Positions 12,974-24,880 of a stretch of DNA of 64,000 bases are shown one piece after another. The notes under the pieces were generated by a model, which saw only the letters and a list, made by a program, of their open reading frames with translations, had not been told where the DNA came from and did no database searches. Position 1 is the first letter of the stretch; each line of letters opens with the position of its first letter. Where the stretch lies: the NCBI GenBank assembly GCA_037178675.1, contig JAYMGJ010000157.1, positions 310,001 through 374,000 of the forward strand. Direction: 5' to 3'. The translations under genes and the position numbers were made by a program. This stretch comes from Scleroderma bovista (taxonomy: Eukaryota; Basidiomycota; Agaricomycetes; Boletales; Sclerodermataceae).

Positions 12974-13560
12974 CTTGTCACCGTCAGCTGTATCGTCGAC
13001 GTAGAAAGAGGTGATGGTAGGAGTACGTGAGCGGGGAGCGCAGCGCAGCTATGTAGTAGTAGGACGTAGCTCCGCGCCTCATGTATCCTGGCATTTGGAT
13101 TTAATCACACTGAGGCTGGGTCCCCCAAACAGACTACGGGAAGCAGTCGACTGGGTTGAATTATCAAGACATCTTGCTCTGTATACATGGAGGCAGTGAG
13201 AACACGCTGGCATTGCAATACTACCTGACGGACACCCATAACCTTGAACCAACGCTGGAACCGGATTGCATCATGTTGAGATTCTTCGGACTCGGACGGC
13301 CCTCGTCGGGCCCGGTTATGTAGCGCTCGACTTGTCAGTCCCAGGGTGAATGGAATTCTGTAGTCCCGAGCCTGCAGTCTGGTTCTCCGTTGGCGTTCCC
13401 AAGCACTTTGGCCCATTAGGACGCTCGGAGATTAACCGGCTCAACTGCTCGCCCAAATCATATGCAAAGGTCACGGCCGCAAGAGGATAAAAGTACAAAG
13501 TCGGTCGTGTAACGACGGGTCTTTATTGTATCGACTCAGCTGGCAGCGTCACTAGAGACG
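12974..13560. promoter_or_regulatory. Divergent intergenic region, FAS1 gene / carnitine carrier
   Basis: This 587-bp region separates two diverging genes and has no supported gene. It must contain both promoters. A weak TATA-like ATAAAAG occurs at 13487-13493, about 70 bp before the proposed carrier start. No other motif stands out. Confidence 0.4.
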
Positions 13561-14934
13561 ATGGCGCGTCGCTCTCATACTATACTTCCCTCGCACACTG
13601 ACCGTTCCAGCAGGGCAAAGACGTACAACCGGCAGAAAGTGCCAGGAACTCGGCAATAGAAAATGCCAAGTCGTTCGTCGCAGGAGGGTTCGGAGGCGTC
13701 TCTGCAGTGCTCGTTGGTGAGCACAGGAGCCATATGATTTGTACCCATGTTGACCTGCATATCAGGTCACCCCTTTGATCTGACCAAGACTCGCCTTCAG
13801 ACCGCCGTATCAGGACAGTATACTGGAGCCATCGACGTTGTCAGAAAGACCATTGCTCGGGATGGTGTCACTGGGTATTCCGCTCCCCAATCACCTCAGA
13901 GCTTGCACTCATTGTGCATTGCATAGCATGTATCGCGGGATCGTCCCTCCACTATTGGGCGTGACCCCGATATTCGCTGTTTCCTTTTGGGTGCGCTGGT
14001 CCGCTCAATGCTCTCATGTTCCCTACTCATCTTATAAAGGCTTATGATGCGGCCAAGAAATTAATCTTCTCTCTAACCCCCAATCGGTCAAGTGACAAGC
14101 TTTCTACAGCGGAGGTCGCTGCTGCAGGGTCTTTATCCGCCATTCCGACCTCCATGATAGGCGGGCCGGTGGAGCGGGCCAAGGTGGTATTGCAGGTAAA
14201 TCAAGTCAATCCCTATGTGATTCGGCAAATGTTCACACCATGTTAAAGGTACAGGGCCAGGGAACATCGGGCACTCAATACAAGGGGGTCTTCGATGCCT
14301 TTAAGCATCTTTACAGGGAAGGTGGTCTCAGAAGTGTATTCCGTGGTACCGGTGCAACCCTCATTCGCGACGCCCCCGGAAGTGCTGCGTGAGTAGCGGG
14401 GATGATTCGCGCAACTGACACAGCTCAATCAAATTCAGGTACTTTTCTGCGTATGAGGTCACCAAGAAATTCTTGTTGTCGAGAGAACCAACGTCCAGCG
14501 ATCTTAATCTCGGAGCCATTATCCTTGCAGGTGGTACCGCAGGTGTGGCAATGTGGTCATTAATTATACCGCCAGATGTCAGTATGATTCTCATTTCTTT
14601 CCGCTGCTCTCAATCAGGTCATCCAGGTTATCAAATCACGCCTACAGTCAGCGCCAGCAGGCACATATGCTGGCTTTTTCGATTGCTTCCGGAAAACTAT
14701 AGCCCAAGAGGGAGTCTCTGCCCTGTGGAAAGGGTTTGGGCCTGCCATGGCTAGGGTGCGTATCGGTGCCGTATGCTTTCGGTGTAAGGTTGACACGCAG
14801 ACTTCAGGCTTTCCCCGCAAATGCTGCCACTTTCGTAAGCTGGTATCTGCGTTTCCTTCTGATGTTACTGTTGACAAGATCCTGCATAGCTTGGGGTTGA
14901 AGCATCAAGAAAGCTGCTAGACAACTTATTTTGA
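13561..14934 (+). CDS. CRC1: Mitochondrial carnitine/acylcarnitine carrier
   Basis: This inner-membrane carrier exchanges acylcarnitine for carnitine and feeds beta-oxidation. Three mitochondrial-carrier signatures are visible: HPFDLTKTRLQT, GPVERAKVVLQV and IPPDVIKSRLQS, each followed by the usual second half repeat (for example GTYAGFFDCFRKTIAQEG). The second signature is typical of the carnitine carrier subgroup. The last exons encode ARAFPANAATF and LGVEASRKLLDNLF, stop at 14934. Introns such as 13991-14039 join frames well. The 5' end is unresolved: coding is certain from about 13611 (GKDVQPAESARNSA), preceded in frame by a stop. The ATG at 13561 connects only if a GC-donor intron 13564-13610 is used; an upstream exon is the alternative. 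Confidence 0.88.
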
Positions 14935-15447
14935 CCTCAGAACTTTCCGTTCCACCCCGATATCCTACTCCTCACGTTGGCCCTTCCCTTCTTTGGATTG
15001 ATACCACTGATGGCATCACGACCACTGCATTGGTATAAAGACGTGGTGTGTATATAATTTGTTGCACCTGATCATGCTTGGCTGTTAGTTGTGTCACCAA
15101 CGCTATCGCCACTGTTCGACATTATTGTCCATGATCAGGTATTTGTTTCTGATGTAATGGGGGGGATCAATACCAGCACTCATCGCGTCGATTCGATTCG
15201 TTGCAAATTGAGGTTGATGTGGACATCGTCTTTCTTCGCGTCCGCATTCTCGCTTGGTTAGGGTAAAGTTAAATCCTGTAGACTCGATTCCAACGTAGAT
15301 CATTTTTAGAGCCAGCTATCAACGTCAGTGCGTCAAATGCCATGTCATGGGAATGCATCAAATTAGGTCGCGGATGTGATGAACATACAGAGGATGGTTC
15401 GTTGTCTTGAACTGTCCAAAGACTATCGACGTCAACATGAATGAGGT
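14935..15447. other. Interval downstream of the carrier
   Basis: There is no supported gene. A TATAAA at 15034-15039 followed by TATATAA near 15051 could belong to a promoter for the gene to the right. Degraded coding of that gene may start within the last 100-150 bp, because a possible N-terminal segment with GGKLGVARVAF is readable on the plus strand around 15460 in a different frame. Confidence 0.3.
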
Positions 15448-17173
15448 TTGCAAAAATGTCAGGAGGAAAGCTCGGAGTCGCACGCGTCGCGTTCAGTGAG
15501 AAATCATTACGGCACGGCGATGACGAGCGTCTATTTCGCGTTGGTTCAAACAGGCTGTTCGAACGTTGACGGGCTTTCAAAGGCAAGGATGTCCAGAACT
15601 GTTGCAGGAAAGACCTCAAAAACGCGAACATCACATCAACGTGCCTATTCTGCGTCTGAGTGTGTCTCTCCCAAATATTTGGTTGTTCGTGCTAAACATA
15701 AAGTGATATCCGGCAGGCTCGCCCGCAACACACATAATTTTGAAACGTGGTCAACGTATCAGCACTGTGAACAAGCTTCCTTGTCAGATCTCCCGGATGG
15801 ATTCAAGGACGACATGACACAGCTCTTTCATGTGAAGGGCTGTATTTCACAGCTTTGGATCGACAAGGTGAAGTTGAATGTTGCGAGTGACCAGTAATTG
15901 GTGACTTACTTTATTGAGTAGCCCGAGAGGTGCAGTGGTGGTCTGGCTGCCTTCCTCAGATCTGCATGGGAGACATCACCAGACCTATTCTCTAGCGCAG
16001 GTACGATGGAGGATAAGGAGGTTCTCGAGGACGTCATTCCTGTGTACCAAGCTTGGAAACGTCTGCGTAAGATGAGGGCTAGTAGGGAGAAATGGTCAGA
16101 AGCAGATTACGTCGCGACTGTGTGAGTTTCGACCGGGCTCCAGCTGGTAATGCATCTCATTAATGCATCTAAACCCAGCTACAATGCCATTAGAAGTCCT
16201 GCGGTACAGGAAAGCGTTTATCGGTCGGTCGTGCGTCAACACGCCTGTAAAAGCTTGCTCATATCTCTGCAGCGTCCAATGCTCAATTTCACTCCCTCAG
16301 CCTTTATGGGACGACGCGGATCCACCGAATACGGACATATTCCGTGTTTTGAGCACTAAGACGGCCATTCCAGACTGCGCTATTTTCCTTCCGAGTTCAC
16401 TGACACGCGCGTTATCGCAGTCATCGAAGTCGCCATACAAGGTCTTGAAGAATCATCCGACCGTCACCAAAGCTGGAACGACAGTTAGGGGTTCTTCCTT
16501 TCGCTACCAGAGCACACCGTGTACCCAGCTGCCTGATCTGCCAGGATTCGAATTCATCAGTAGCATTTGGGAAGACAAGAAGCCCATACATACTCATGCG
16601 GATGATGCTTATCGCCAGAACCGCATTGCAACTGCATCAACAGTCCGCCATCTGCATTCCTTAAATATCAAGTCTCCCGTCATTGGATTGATATGGGCTA
16701 ATGGGACGGTCCGCGCACATATCGACTGGTGTCAAGTGGATGATGGGAAACTGGTGGGTTCTTTTCTGTGCGGCATGGTTCGATTGAACTCAAGCTTCTG
16801 GCATTACAAGACTGTCCTGTCTGCGCCCTACTCTGGTTCCGATGAGGAGGACTCTCAATCCAGCCAGCCATTCCTTGAATGGGATCTCAGTAATCCATCC
16901 GATATCTTGCAAGTGTACTACCTTGTTCGGAATATCGACCATTGGACTTGTACCGAGTTCCATAAGAGAGTTGTTGCAGGCCTCGAGGATTCCGTAGAGT
17001 GCATCACTCGCGGGAATGGGCCGTACCACCCGTGGAAGTGGATAAAGAACCCAGCCCAAGCCCCAACCCTCAGAGTACTGAAGGAAAATAATACCACTTC
17101 TGTCACGACCACTACGACATCAGGGACCCTCTCTCCGCCGAAGAACAAGACCAAGCACAGAAGACGGCGATAG
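15448..17173 (+). CDS. Unknown protein of Agaricomycete type, apparently frameshifted
   Basis: I do not know its function. The best part is the 3' coding region. Exon YVATV joins YNAIRSPAVQESVYR across an intron near 16122-16179, then VQCSISLPQPLWDD across an intron near 16214-16261. From there an uninterrupted frame runs to the stop at 17173, with FEFISSIWEDKKP, YRQNRIATASTVRHLHSL, IGLIWANGTVRAHIDWC, a late YLVRNIDHWT and a basic tail. No signal peptide or membrane span is seen. Upstream, plausible segments lie in different frames: LGVARVAF near 15470, CISQLWIDKVKLNVASD near 15840-15890, RGAVVVWLPSSDLHGR near 15925-15980, and VIPVYQAWKRLRKMR from about 16033. Some of these cannot be joined by normal introns. 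It may be a pseudogene or carry sequence errors. Confidence 0.5.
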
Positions 17174-17281
17174 AGGCTGAAATTAGCAAGGATATCGTTT
17201 TTTGTCCAATCGCCAAGGCACCGAGCAATGTGCCTGAAGTGATACCTGCTACAATCATGTCGGTAATCTAGATAGTCTGCG

Positions 17282-19137
17282 TCATTTCCATGCCGAAGGG
17301 ATCTTATTAACGACGTCTGCCCATTGCACCAGCCTCCCAGCCTCCCAATTTTCGATGTATGATAGCCCAGCGTCTGCACGCTGGCACTCCTCTAGTTTAA
17401 GCCTCTTTTCAGCGTCGCACCAGAACAGAACCCAAGAGCCCATGCGCATATGACCAGAGCTTCGCTCAAAGTACCATTTATTAATGGGATTGTTAGCCCG
17501 GCTGCGCCAGACCAGATCTCGACCTTCACCCTTGCCCTCCTTTCCGCCGTTAGGGTTGACGGAGAAGGGATGTCCAAGGCCGTAAGACTCGTCATGCAGA
17601 GCAACCCATAAAAAGTCGACAGTGCCATCACCTTGATGGCGAGGTAAAACTGCAAACTTATCAAGGTAAGATATTGGGGGGAAACTCGGATTAAGACTAG
17701 GCTCGTTGGTCACGACGGCTGCTCCGACGTAATCCCCAACGACGATAATAAAGTCGAGATATTTTTCCAAACGCTTGTAGAATGATTCCGCATCCAACTT
17801 CTGTTTAAACGAGGTTTCCAGGAGATGCGTAAGTTTTGTTTTATTGACATTAGCGAAATCGCGAATAACTAGTATTGGTTGACCGCGACGGATAAGGGTC
17901 GGAGTGTCAGGAGTGAGCTTTCGGTTGCCTTGGAGGAGGGCGTGAGGTAGACTAGAAGAAACGGCTGGTTTATTTGTGATGAGGTTTCCAATAAGAAAGC
18001 TTGGGGAACGATGTGAGACCATGATTGCAGATGAGGTAGGCGGCATGTATGATAAACATGTTCGTGCCAACGCAAGGTTTGAGAGGGCCGATGGTCTGTC
18101 CTTCGACCAGGAAGGTTCGAACGTATCCTGAATGAAATCATATTCTGACGAAAGGTTGACAAGAAGATGGGGATATCCTTTGCGCGCGTAGGATGGAACT
18201 CCACCTTCTCGATTGATAATCATGAGCCTGAGAGGCACGAGATTGATATCTTCTGAGTAGTCTGCATGAGGATCATCGTGGGGACGCTTCTGGGAGCTCT
18301 CATCAAGCTCAGAGGCCATCGCCATACCACGGGCAAGAGCTGCAATCACGTCATTGGCATCTATTCGTACCGAGCGAGAGAAAGAATCCAGTGCGAAAGG
18401 TGGGAGGACGGGAATTTCTCCAGCACGAAGAGATGATCGGATTGGCGCCAGGTCTGCTGGGAAGAGGTGGGCTTCTGGTGGAGTAAAGCCATGAGTTGCA
18501 GGATTTTGATGGTCACCAGGCATGGGACCAAGCCGAACGACGGTACCCAGTACTGGGCGTGCTCGGGCACCTTGCGCTTCGAGAGCGCTAACAACACGCA
18601 TGGTCTCTTCGATAACGATAGCCCGTTCCCTTTCGTCGCCTCTAGCCATTGTGTCATGTTCAATGACCACAACGCTGACTAGGCCAAGCTTTTCTAGATA
18701 TACCATACCCCTGGCAATGCTATCGAGTTGTTTGTCCGTGAATGGACACTGAAGCTTGACGAGAGCAGTCCGGCGATAAATAGGGTTCAATATTGAAGAA
18801 ATGACGGTACGAGCTCCAAAGGATGCGAGATACCATTTGGTGTCGCGCAACGAGGGCTTTGCACGCAGTATTGACAAAATAAAATCCTACCGAGAATATT
18901 AACGGGGAACGACTTTGGACAGATCTCACATACATTGTCTGAAGGATCAAGTTCATCGATGTCGGCTGGTCTGGGGGGCAGCTGTCGAAGGCTTCGTATT
19001 GTCTACGCAAGGACATTTGCATGAATCGGGAATGCAGTGGATTGTGCACTCACTGCATAGCAAGCCTTCAAAACAGGTGACCGACAAGGTTTTAGGGAGA
19101 GAATCGATGGCAGATGGAGAGGACTGTGGGGGATCAT
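17282..19137 (-). CDS. ARG2: Mitochondrial N-acetylglutamate synthase
   Basis: It makes N-acetylglutamate from glutamate and acetyl-CoA, the first step of arginine synthesis in fungal mitochondria. Three exons: 19137-19054, 18981-18934 and 18886-17282, with introns 18982-19053 (72 nt) and 18887-18933 (47 nt). The first exon (MIPHSPLHLPSILSL...) is basic and lacks acidic residues, as expected of a mitochondrial targeting peptide. The middle part resembles the degenerate amino-acid-kinase domain (KWYLASFGAR, LVKLQCPFTDKQLD, PVLGTVVRLG). The C-terminal part is the NAT domain (LDAESFYKRLEKYLDFIIVVGDY split between residues, YLDKFAVLPRHQGDGTVDFLW, RSRANNPINKWYFERSSGHMR). The gene converges on the unknown gene, 108 bp between stops. 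Confidence 0.9.
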
Positions 19138-19617
19138 TACAGGAATTTGGAAAAGAGCTGACGGAGAGCTGGAAACAGTTACTTTTTATGACGGGAAGCG
19201 ATGCTCGAGTCATGGAAGGTTCATGAGAATATTCGACCACTGGATGGCTCAACAGCAAGTGTGGTACGTGCAAACCATATGGGACAAAGAGGAGGCCAAT
19301 CTGCGAGTTGCATACAGCAGCCCGGGATGTGGTCTGCAAAAATTTCGCATGACCTCATTTCGGAAAGCTCCTATGTAATCGCACATATCGCGCAAGACAA
19401 GGCTCAAGCGCTCAAGCGCACCCTCTCCACAACCAACAGCCATGTCGGACACATGCAAACAAGATCTTGGGGCACAGACTACGGATATATACGTGCGGGC
19501 CCACCGGAAACCTCTACTAACTTCGATCACGTCGGACATTGGCGCGCTTGATAAATATTTAGAACGTCAGAACTCGGAAGTTACGCCCTCTGTCCTATCA
19601 GAGTTGTAATCCATCGA
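19138..19617. promoter_or_regulatory. Upstream region of the N-acetylglutamate synthase gene
   Basis: This 480-bp gap lies between the start of the synthase gene and the stop of the F-box gene, both on the minus strand. Open frames exist on both strands but have no recognisable protein. Arginine-pathway genes often carry upstream arginine attenuator peptides in fungi; I could not find a convincing one here. Confidence 0.35.
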
Positions 19618-21389
19618 TTAGTCCCCACGGTCATCGAAAAAGGCACAGAAACATACATCGACAAGGATGAGGTGATCTTCACTGCAAAGAGCATGTGCAA
19701 AATCATTGTCACCTAGCTCTGGAACTGTCCTTCTAATGACCCGATAGGGTAGGCTCGTCTGTATGTCGCGCCGGAAGATGGGGCTACGGACGCAGCTTGA
19801 GTCATCGTCGTGCCACTCGACCTCCGCGTCCTCCACAAGAGACCTCTCCTTTCGGATACTAAGCGGAGTGAAATCCCAGACTTCCAACACCGGGAGCGTA
19901 CTTTCCACGAGATCGTTGCGGATAGCAAGTGTTGCGAATTTGGTGCCGAAAACAAAGCATACCCATACAGAGGAGTGCCGTGGCGATTCCATGAAACGAG
20001 TACTCCTTGGTCCCCATTCTTTCCAAAGGAAGACATGGCGGTCATCACCGAGGGCTAGTCCATCAACCAAAGACAACAATGTACTCGACAAAACGAAGAG
20101 GTCGTACTGAATGACTTCGTTCCCTATCGCCATGTACATTGTGATGATGAACAACCTCAGGTCCTGACCCACGAAGAAAGGGACCTGGGAGGTCGCAGGT
20201 GGCGTCCACGGGGACATTGGATCCGCTCGAATTTGGATAGCGAGTGGGGCAAGCCAAGGATAGTAGGGCGGACACAGAAATGCACAACGGTAATTCACCT
20301 CTTCAAGCGCAACAGGTTCCCTATCACATATTCTCAAGTCCAGGATGTAGAGGCGTGCCTCTGTCGGATCGTGATGGGCGTCACCAAAACTGCCGATAAG
20401 CAAGTAATGTTCACTGATGAATGAAACGGCCCTGATATCAAAACCGTACAAGTTCTGTGGTGAGGAGTGAGTATCAATACGGCCCAATCAGCCCTATAAG
20501 GTCGCTCACCAATTCCAACTTCCCTGTCTTCCAATTCCAAACCGCTAGCTCGGATGGAACTGCTTCGGGATTGATGAAGTGGACCGCCAAGCGGTCCACG
20601 CAAACTTGGACAAGAAAACTAACGTCCCACACAGGCATATCTACAAAGTGTCGCAAAATAGGAGGATCAGGGGCAAGTGGATGGTGGTTCCCAGTGGTCA
20701 GAGAACGGAGATGAATGATTATTTCCATGTGGTCATTTGAGGACCGAGGCCTTTACTTCGGTAAGGAGATGTTCCACCCACTGATAGTAGCGACATACCG
20801 TAACCTAGGTTGGGTAATTAGGATTAGAAGGTCCTGCGCTGGATCCAAGGTGAAGTCACGCAAATCCAAATCCGAAGTAGATACCGACCACACCGTTTCC
20901 TCGATTCCGCGGATGCGGGACGGGAGACGACGAAAACATATAGTATCATCGATATCAGACTGCGCAAGGATTCCTCCATAGAGCTCCCACAGGTTTCCAC
21001 GCAGCATATGGACGTCCTTGATGTCAGTCCATCGTAGTGTTCTCCAAGCGGCTTGGTGCTTTCGCAGTATGTCCAGTCTACGGGAATAATCGAGAGGACT
21101 GCGAGGGTTATCCTCCTTCCCTGCAGCTGCGAGCTCCAATGCATATTGGAGAGGAGAGTTGGCCATAATAAGCGTGTCGAAAAGGCGGCACACCTTGCGT
21201 AGATCGAATGTATACACATGGCTACGAAGATGAATTCTTACGTACCTGTTGGCAAGTCACAAGGGTTTGGTAGTCCATCATGGATAGGATTCTAATAATA
21301 AGCTCTGTAGGAAGAGCGTCAACAATTGAACTACGCATGGGTTTGGAACGACGATTGAGCTGGTCTTGAAGCTTTTTCGAAGCTGCCAT
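19618..21389 (-). CDS. F-box protein with a propeller-like C-terminal region
   Basis: The F-box is at the N-terminus: VDALPTELIIRILSMM, DYQTLVTCQQ, then across an intron VCRLFDTLIMANS. Such proteins bind Skp1 and present substrates to SCF ubiquitin ligases. The remainder contains repeated beta-rich segments (PAQDLLILI, PSELAVWNWKTGKLELV, IRAVSFISEHYLLIGS, EARLYILDLR, LPVLEVWDF) like the many F-box/propeller proteins of Agaricomycetes. I start at the ATG at 21389 (MAASKKLQ); an in-frame ATG at 21431 is possible. Substrate and pathway cannot be read from sequence. It diverges from the E2 gene with about 126 bp between starts. Confidence 0.78.
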
Positions 21390-21515
21390 TATTTGTCGGA
21401 ATCGCACTACCACCCCCGCACGTGATTTCACCTGCTCTTATTCTGTTCCTTTAAACCTGCAACCTATCATATCTTGCTATTCTCGCTCTGATAGATGTCT
21501 GCCAGTGGTAAGTCA
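21390..21515. promoter_or_regulatory. Short divergent promoter, F-box gene / E2 gene
   Basis: About 126 bp separate the two proposed starts, so both promoters must lie here or overlap the 5' exons. A CT-rich stretch (about 21430-21490) is visible. Interestingly both neighbours belong to the ubiquitin system. Confidence 0.4.
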
Positions 21516-24500
21516 ATGCCAACTAAGGTCGGTTTCTTCCGGTCAGTCTAGTCCAACCCCAGTGATATAAACCCAAGCATCTACACAGTTCTATCAGGAA
21601 GACATTGTGCGGCGGAATGGTTCATCAAATGTCCTGGGAGTCGTACTGGTACGTAGTACTTACGGTCGTCTAGCAGTGGGCTGAACTTCCTTGGCTATCA
21701 GCGTTGTTGGCATGATGCAGAAGACCTCCCCATATCAGATCCAATCATGGACCCTCTCATGCAACCGCTGAAACGAGGAGAGGTCGGCGTATCCTTTTTA
21801 CCCTGCGGCGTTCGTGAAATCGTCCCCGAGGCAGATTATACCTTGGTCGATCGTACTTTCCAAGCTGGAGATTATTGCAAGCGCAATCTCGACGATGTAC
21901 AGTCTGGTGTTGTAGTTAGTACTGGTGTTCAAGCAAAGCTTGCCCATGCGATCAGCGGCGAGTCCGTACAAGGTTGGAAGGATGTCAAGCGTCTCAGACA
22001 TGCAGCCAGTATTAACGGTGGTGACTACGTCGTCTATGATGATTGGGTGGGCCAAGTGAGACCTTTCTATATTCTAGTTCTTTGCTTCCCAGCTTACCTT
22101 TACCAAAGGTTATCGAGGTATGCCTCCAGATATAAACAACTTTCTGCCTATTTATTCCATCAGCTTTTCGACGAAGTCGTCGTTTCTGCTTCGGGCAGCT
22201 TAGTCCGACTACCGGAAATCGGCTCACGCCTTTCTGTTGGCGACAAAGGTTTGGTACGTCGCTTCGAACTTCCTCCACTCTTGACGCATATCCATCCATC
22301 CCCAGGACATCCTACCAAATCCACATAGTCTCCGTGGCATCTATGATGCCTGTCATAGAACCCCAATACCAACACCTGAAGACACCGTCGTAGACGTCGA
22401 ACACACCGTACTTGCAGTATGTTGGCTGGCAGTCAACCAAAGCGTGAGTACTATTTTATGTCTTTACATTTCTTCCCCAATTGTTCCTTTAGCTTACTCC
22501 AGAAGTTGCGCAAACGAAACGCCGCCCGGAGCGATTTTGGTCTGGAGAAAAAATATCAAATCTCACTGTCATTAGATCCAAGTCAGGCGACATTCGTGTC
22601 GGTGACAAAGTGTTACTCGCCGACGGGCAGGACGTTCTGATAACTGTGTATGACGCCGGCAATGATCCGAACACTAAAATCGTCATTCGGACCCTTTGTG
22701 TGCAGGAAACCCGCACGACCGTGACAGTCTTGTGGCAGAACGGTTCCCGCGAAACCTTGTCCTCCACAGAACTCATACCGTATCTGAACGTTGATGAACA
22801 TGATTGTTGGTATGTGACTCTAACGTCCCAAAGACTGGAATTCATTGTTTCAAACAGGCCGGGTGATCACGTTTTATGGAAGAGCGAAGACCAATCACGA
22901 GTGGCTGTAGTTCAGTCGGTGAATGCGACAGACAGGGTTGCTATCATACGCTGTCTCGACACGGGGGCAGTTGAAATGGTTTCCGTACTCGAACTCGATC
23001 CAAATGGTGCGGGAGGCCTTGGTGGTGACCTACTACATAGTTACGGATTTGGCGTACGACGGGGTGACTCGGTGTTCGTACATGCGCAAGGGACAACAAA
23101 TGGGTTTGAGCCTCCAAGAGTTCCCAAGATCGGTGAGATCGAGGAGTGGGTTCGTGAGCCTCCAGTACTATCCGACGGCGAACTAGGTGGCTGGAGACGG
23201 GTGATGGCAAAACTAGGTGCAGAGTTAGCAGCAGATCGTAGGGTTCATGGACGACCCCTCCACAATGTCAAACTACTGGAGGACAAGTCTTTGTTGTGGT
23301 TCGGCGAAGTCATCGAGGTGCCGTTCGTCAATTAGTTTGTTAGTGCCTCTCTAACCTGTTTGCAGCTGAACCTTGATGGTTCCATAGAAGTGATGCACCC
23401 TGACCAGAGAATTTCTGTTTTACCCCTAGAAAGATTAACACGGCTCTACGATACCTTGGAGCAGATCGAGGATGATGGCTGGGACGACGATATGTCGGAC
23501 CACAATCCCCACGATGATTGTCCCGACGCTCTGTGGGTCCAAGACGACAACGGGGTTTGGCAATTCGGCCAAGACGATGACGACGATGAATGGGAAGAAA
23601 TGTATGAGGGTGTCGAGGATTCAATGGATATTGACATCTCTTGGGCGGAGAACGGGCCTGTTTCAGTCGTGGCGGGCGCGGTTGATTCTCTACCTAGGAA
23701 CGTCACTCCGGATATCGCTGACTCGGTTTCACCCCTCCCTGTATCGCCTTCCATGACATCGCCAGACGCAAGCCAAGACATCGCCGTGGAAAACGTTGAA
23801 AAACAACAAGAGGGAATCGAAGAAGATTTCGCCTGGAAACGATTTGACATTTTACCTTGTGCTCCTACTGACCACGCTTTTTACACGACCCCCTGCAACC
23901 GGCCATCGAAGGCCTTCCTTGCTCGCCTAACAAAGGAATATCGAGCGTTGTCCACTAGCTTACCTGGTATGTATATTTGAACCCTAGAGCTTTTTTCTCA
24001 GCCACTGACGTGTTTGATGCAGAGTCTATTGCCGTTCGCGCATTTGAAGATCGTACAGATCTACTACGATCATTGATCATTGGTCCAGAAAACACGCCCT
24101 ACGAAGATGCACCGTTCGTTATTGATTGGATGCTCGACTCCAACTTCCCACAGAGCCCTCCAATAGCACATTTCCTTAGCTGGACAAATGGTAATGGAAG
24201 AGTTAATCCGTGAGTCATTCATCAGGAGAGAATTAATAACACCCTACGAGCCCCATTCGCCAGGAATCTTTACGAAGAGGGCAAGGTGTGCTTATCCATA
24301 CTGGGAACATGGTCAGGCGACTGCACGGAGACCTGGAATGCAGCAAGGTCGAGCCTTCTCCAAGCTTTTGTCTCCATACAAGGGCTTGTCTTGGTCAAGG
24401 AACCGTGAGTGATATCGTATGTCATAAGTCCCATGGATTAATTTTAATAGGTGGTTTTGTGAACCTGGGTACGAGAAACTAAGGGGGACCGAGGAAGGCG

Positions 24501-24880
24501 CAGTCAACAGGTACGCATACTACTATCTTCAATGGAGCATCTCCTCACTTTTATTGTAAAATAGTCGACTTTACAATGAAAAAGCGTATGTACTTTCTCG
24601 CGGGTTTGTCCGCCGCGCACTCGAGATACCGTTGGGTGGTCTACAGGCTGAGCTCAGTTGGCTATATTATACCACTGGGAAGCTTGCCAAAATTCTCAGA
24701 GACTCACGGCTACTCGTCGAGAAGAGCAGGCAATCAACCTCCTCTCCGGCAGCAGCAGACGACCGAGATGTTGCCGTACCTCGTTTAACGGCGGGAGGGA
24801 TCATCACACTTGAACGAACGCTTGTCAAACTTCAGGCCTTGCTTGACATGTGGCGGACGAAACATTCAGGCCAGCCGTGA
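21516..24880 (+). CDS. UBE2O-type ubiquitin-conjugating enzyme
   Basis: Large E2/E3 hybrid of the UBE2O class, which transfers ubiquitin directly to substrates. The N-terminal two thirds hold the conserved regions before the UBC fold: [57 protein letters not shown] and an acidic stretch ([12 protein letters not shown]). The UBC domain follows: [31 protein letters not shown], then [19 protein letters not shown], whose cysteine is the likely catalytic residue, and [12 protein letters not shown]. The start is uncertain. ATG at 21516 with intron 21528-21588 gives phase 0 into FYQEDIV; the ATG at 21495 would need a 20-nt intron. A 9-nt microexon lies at 22109-22117. The stop is at 24880. Confidence 0.87.
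22109..22117 (+). other. 9-nt microexon (codes Val-Ile-Glu) in the E2 gene
   Basis: The exon GTTATCGAG is flanked by an AAG acceptor before it and a GTATGC donor after it. It joins VYDDWVGQ to LFDEVVV as VGQ-VIE-LFDE, all in phase 0. Without it three residues of a conserved stretch would be missing, though the frame would survive. Confidence 0.7.

Noticed and set aside
19201..19551. Overlapping open frames on both strands between the synthase and F-box genes
   Set aside because: Neither frame shows a domain, a clear start context or neighbouring exons; it fits a promoter/3' UTR interval.
21495..21507. ATG at 21495 as the start of the UBE2O-type gene
   Set aside because: It would need a 20-nt intron to reach the correct frame; the ATG at 21516 with a 61-nt intron is simpler.
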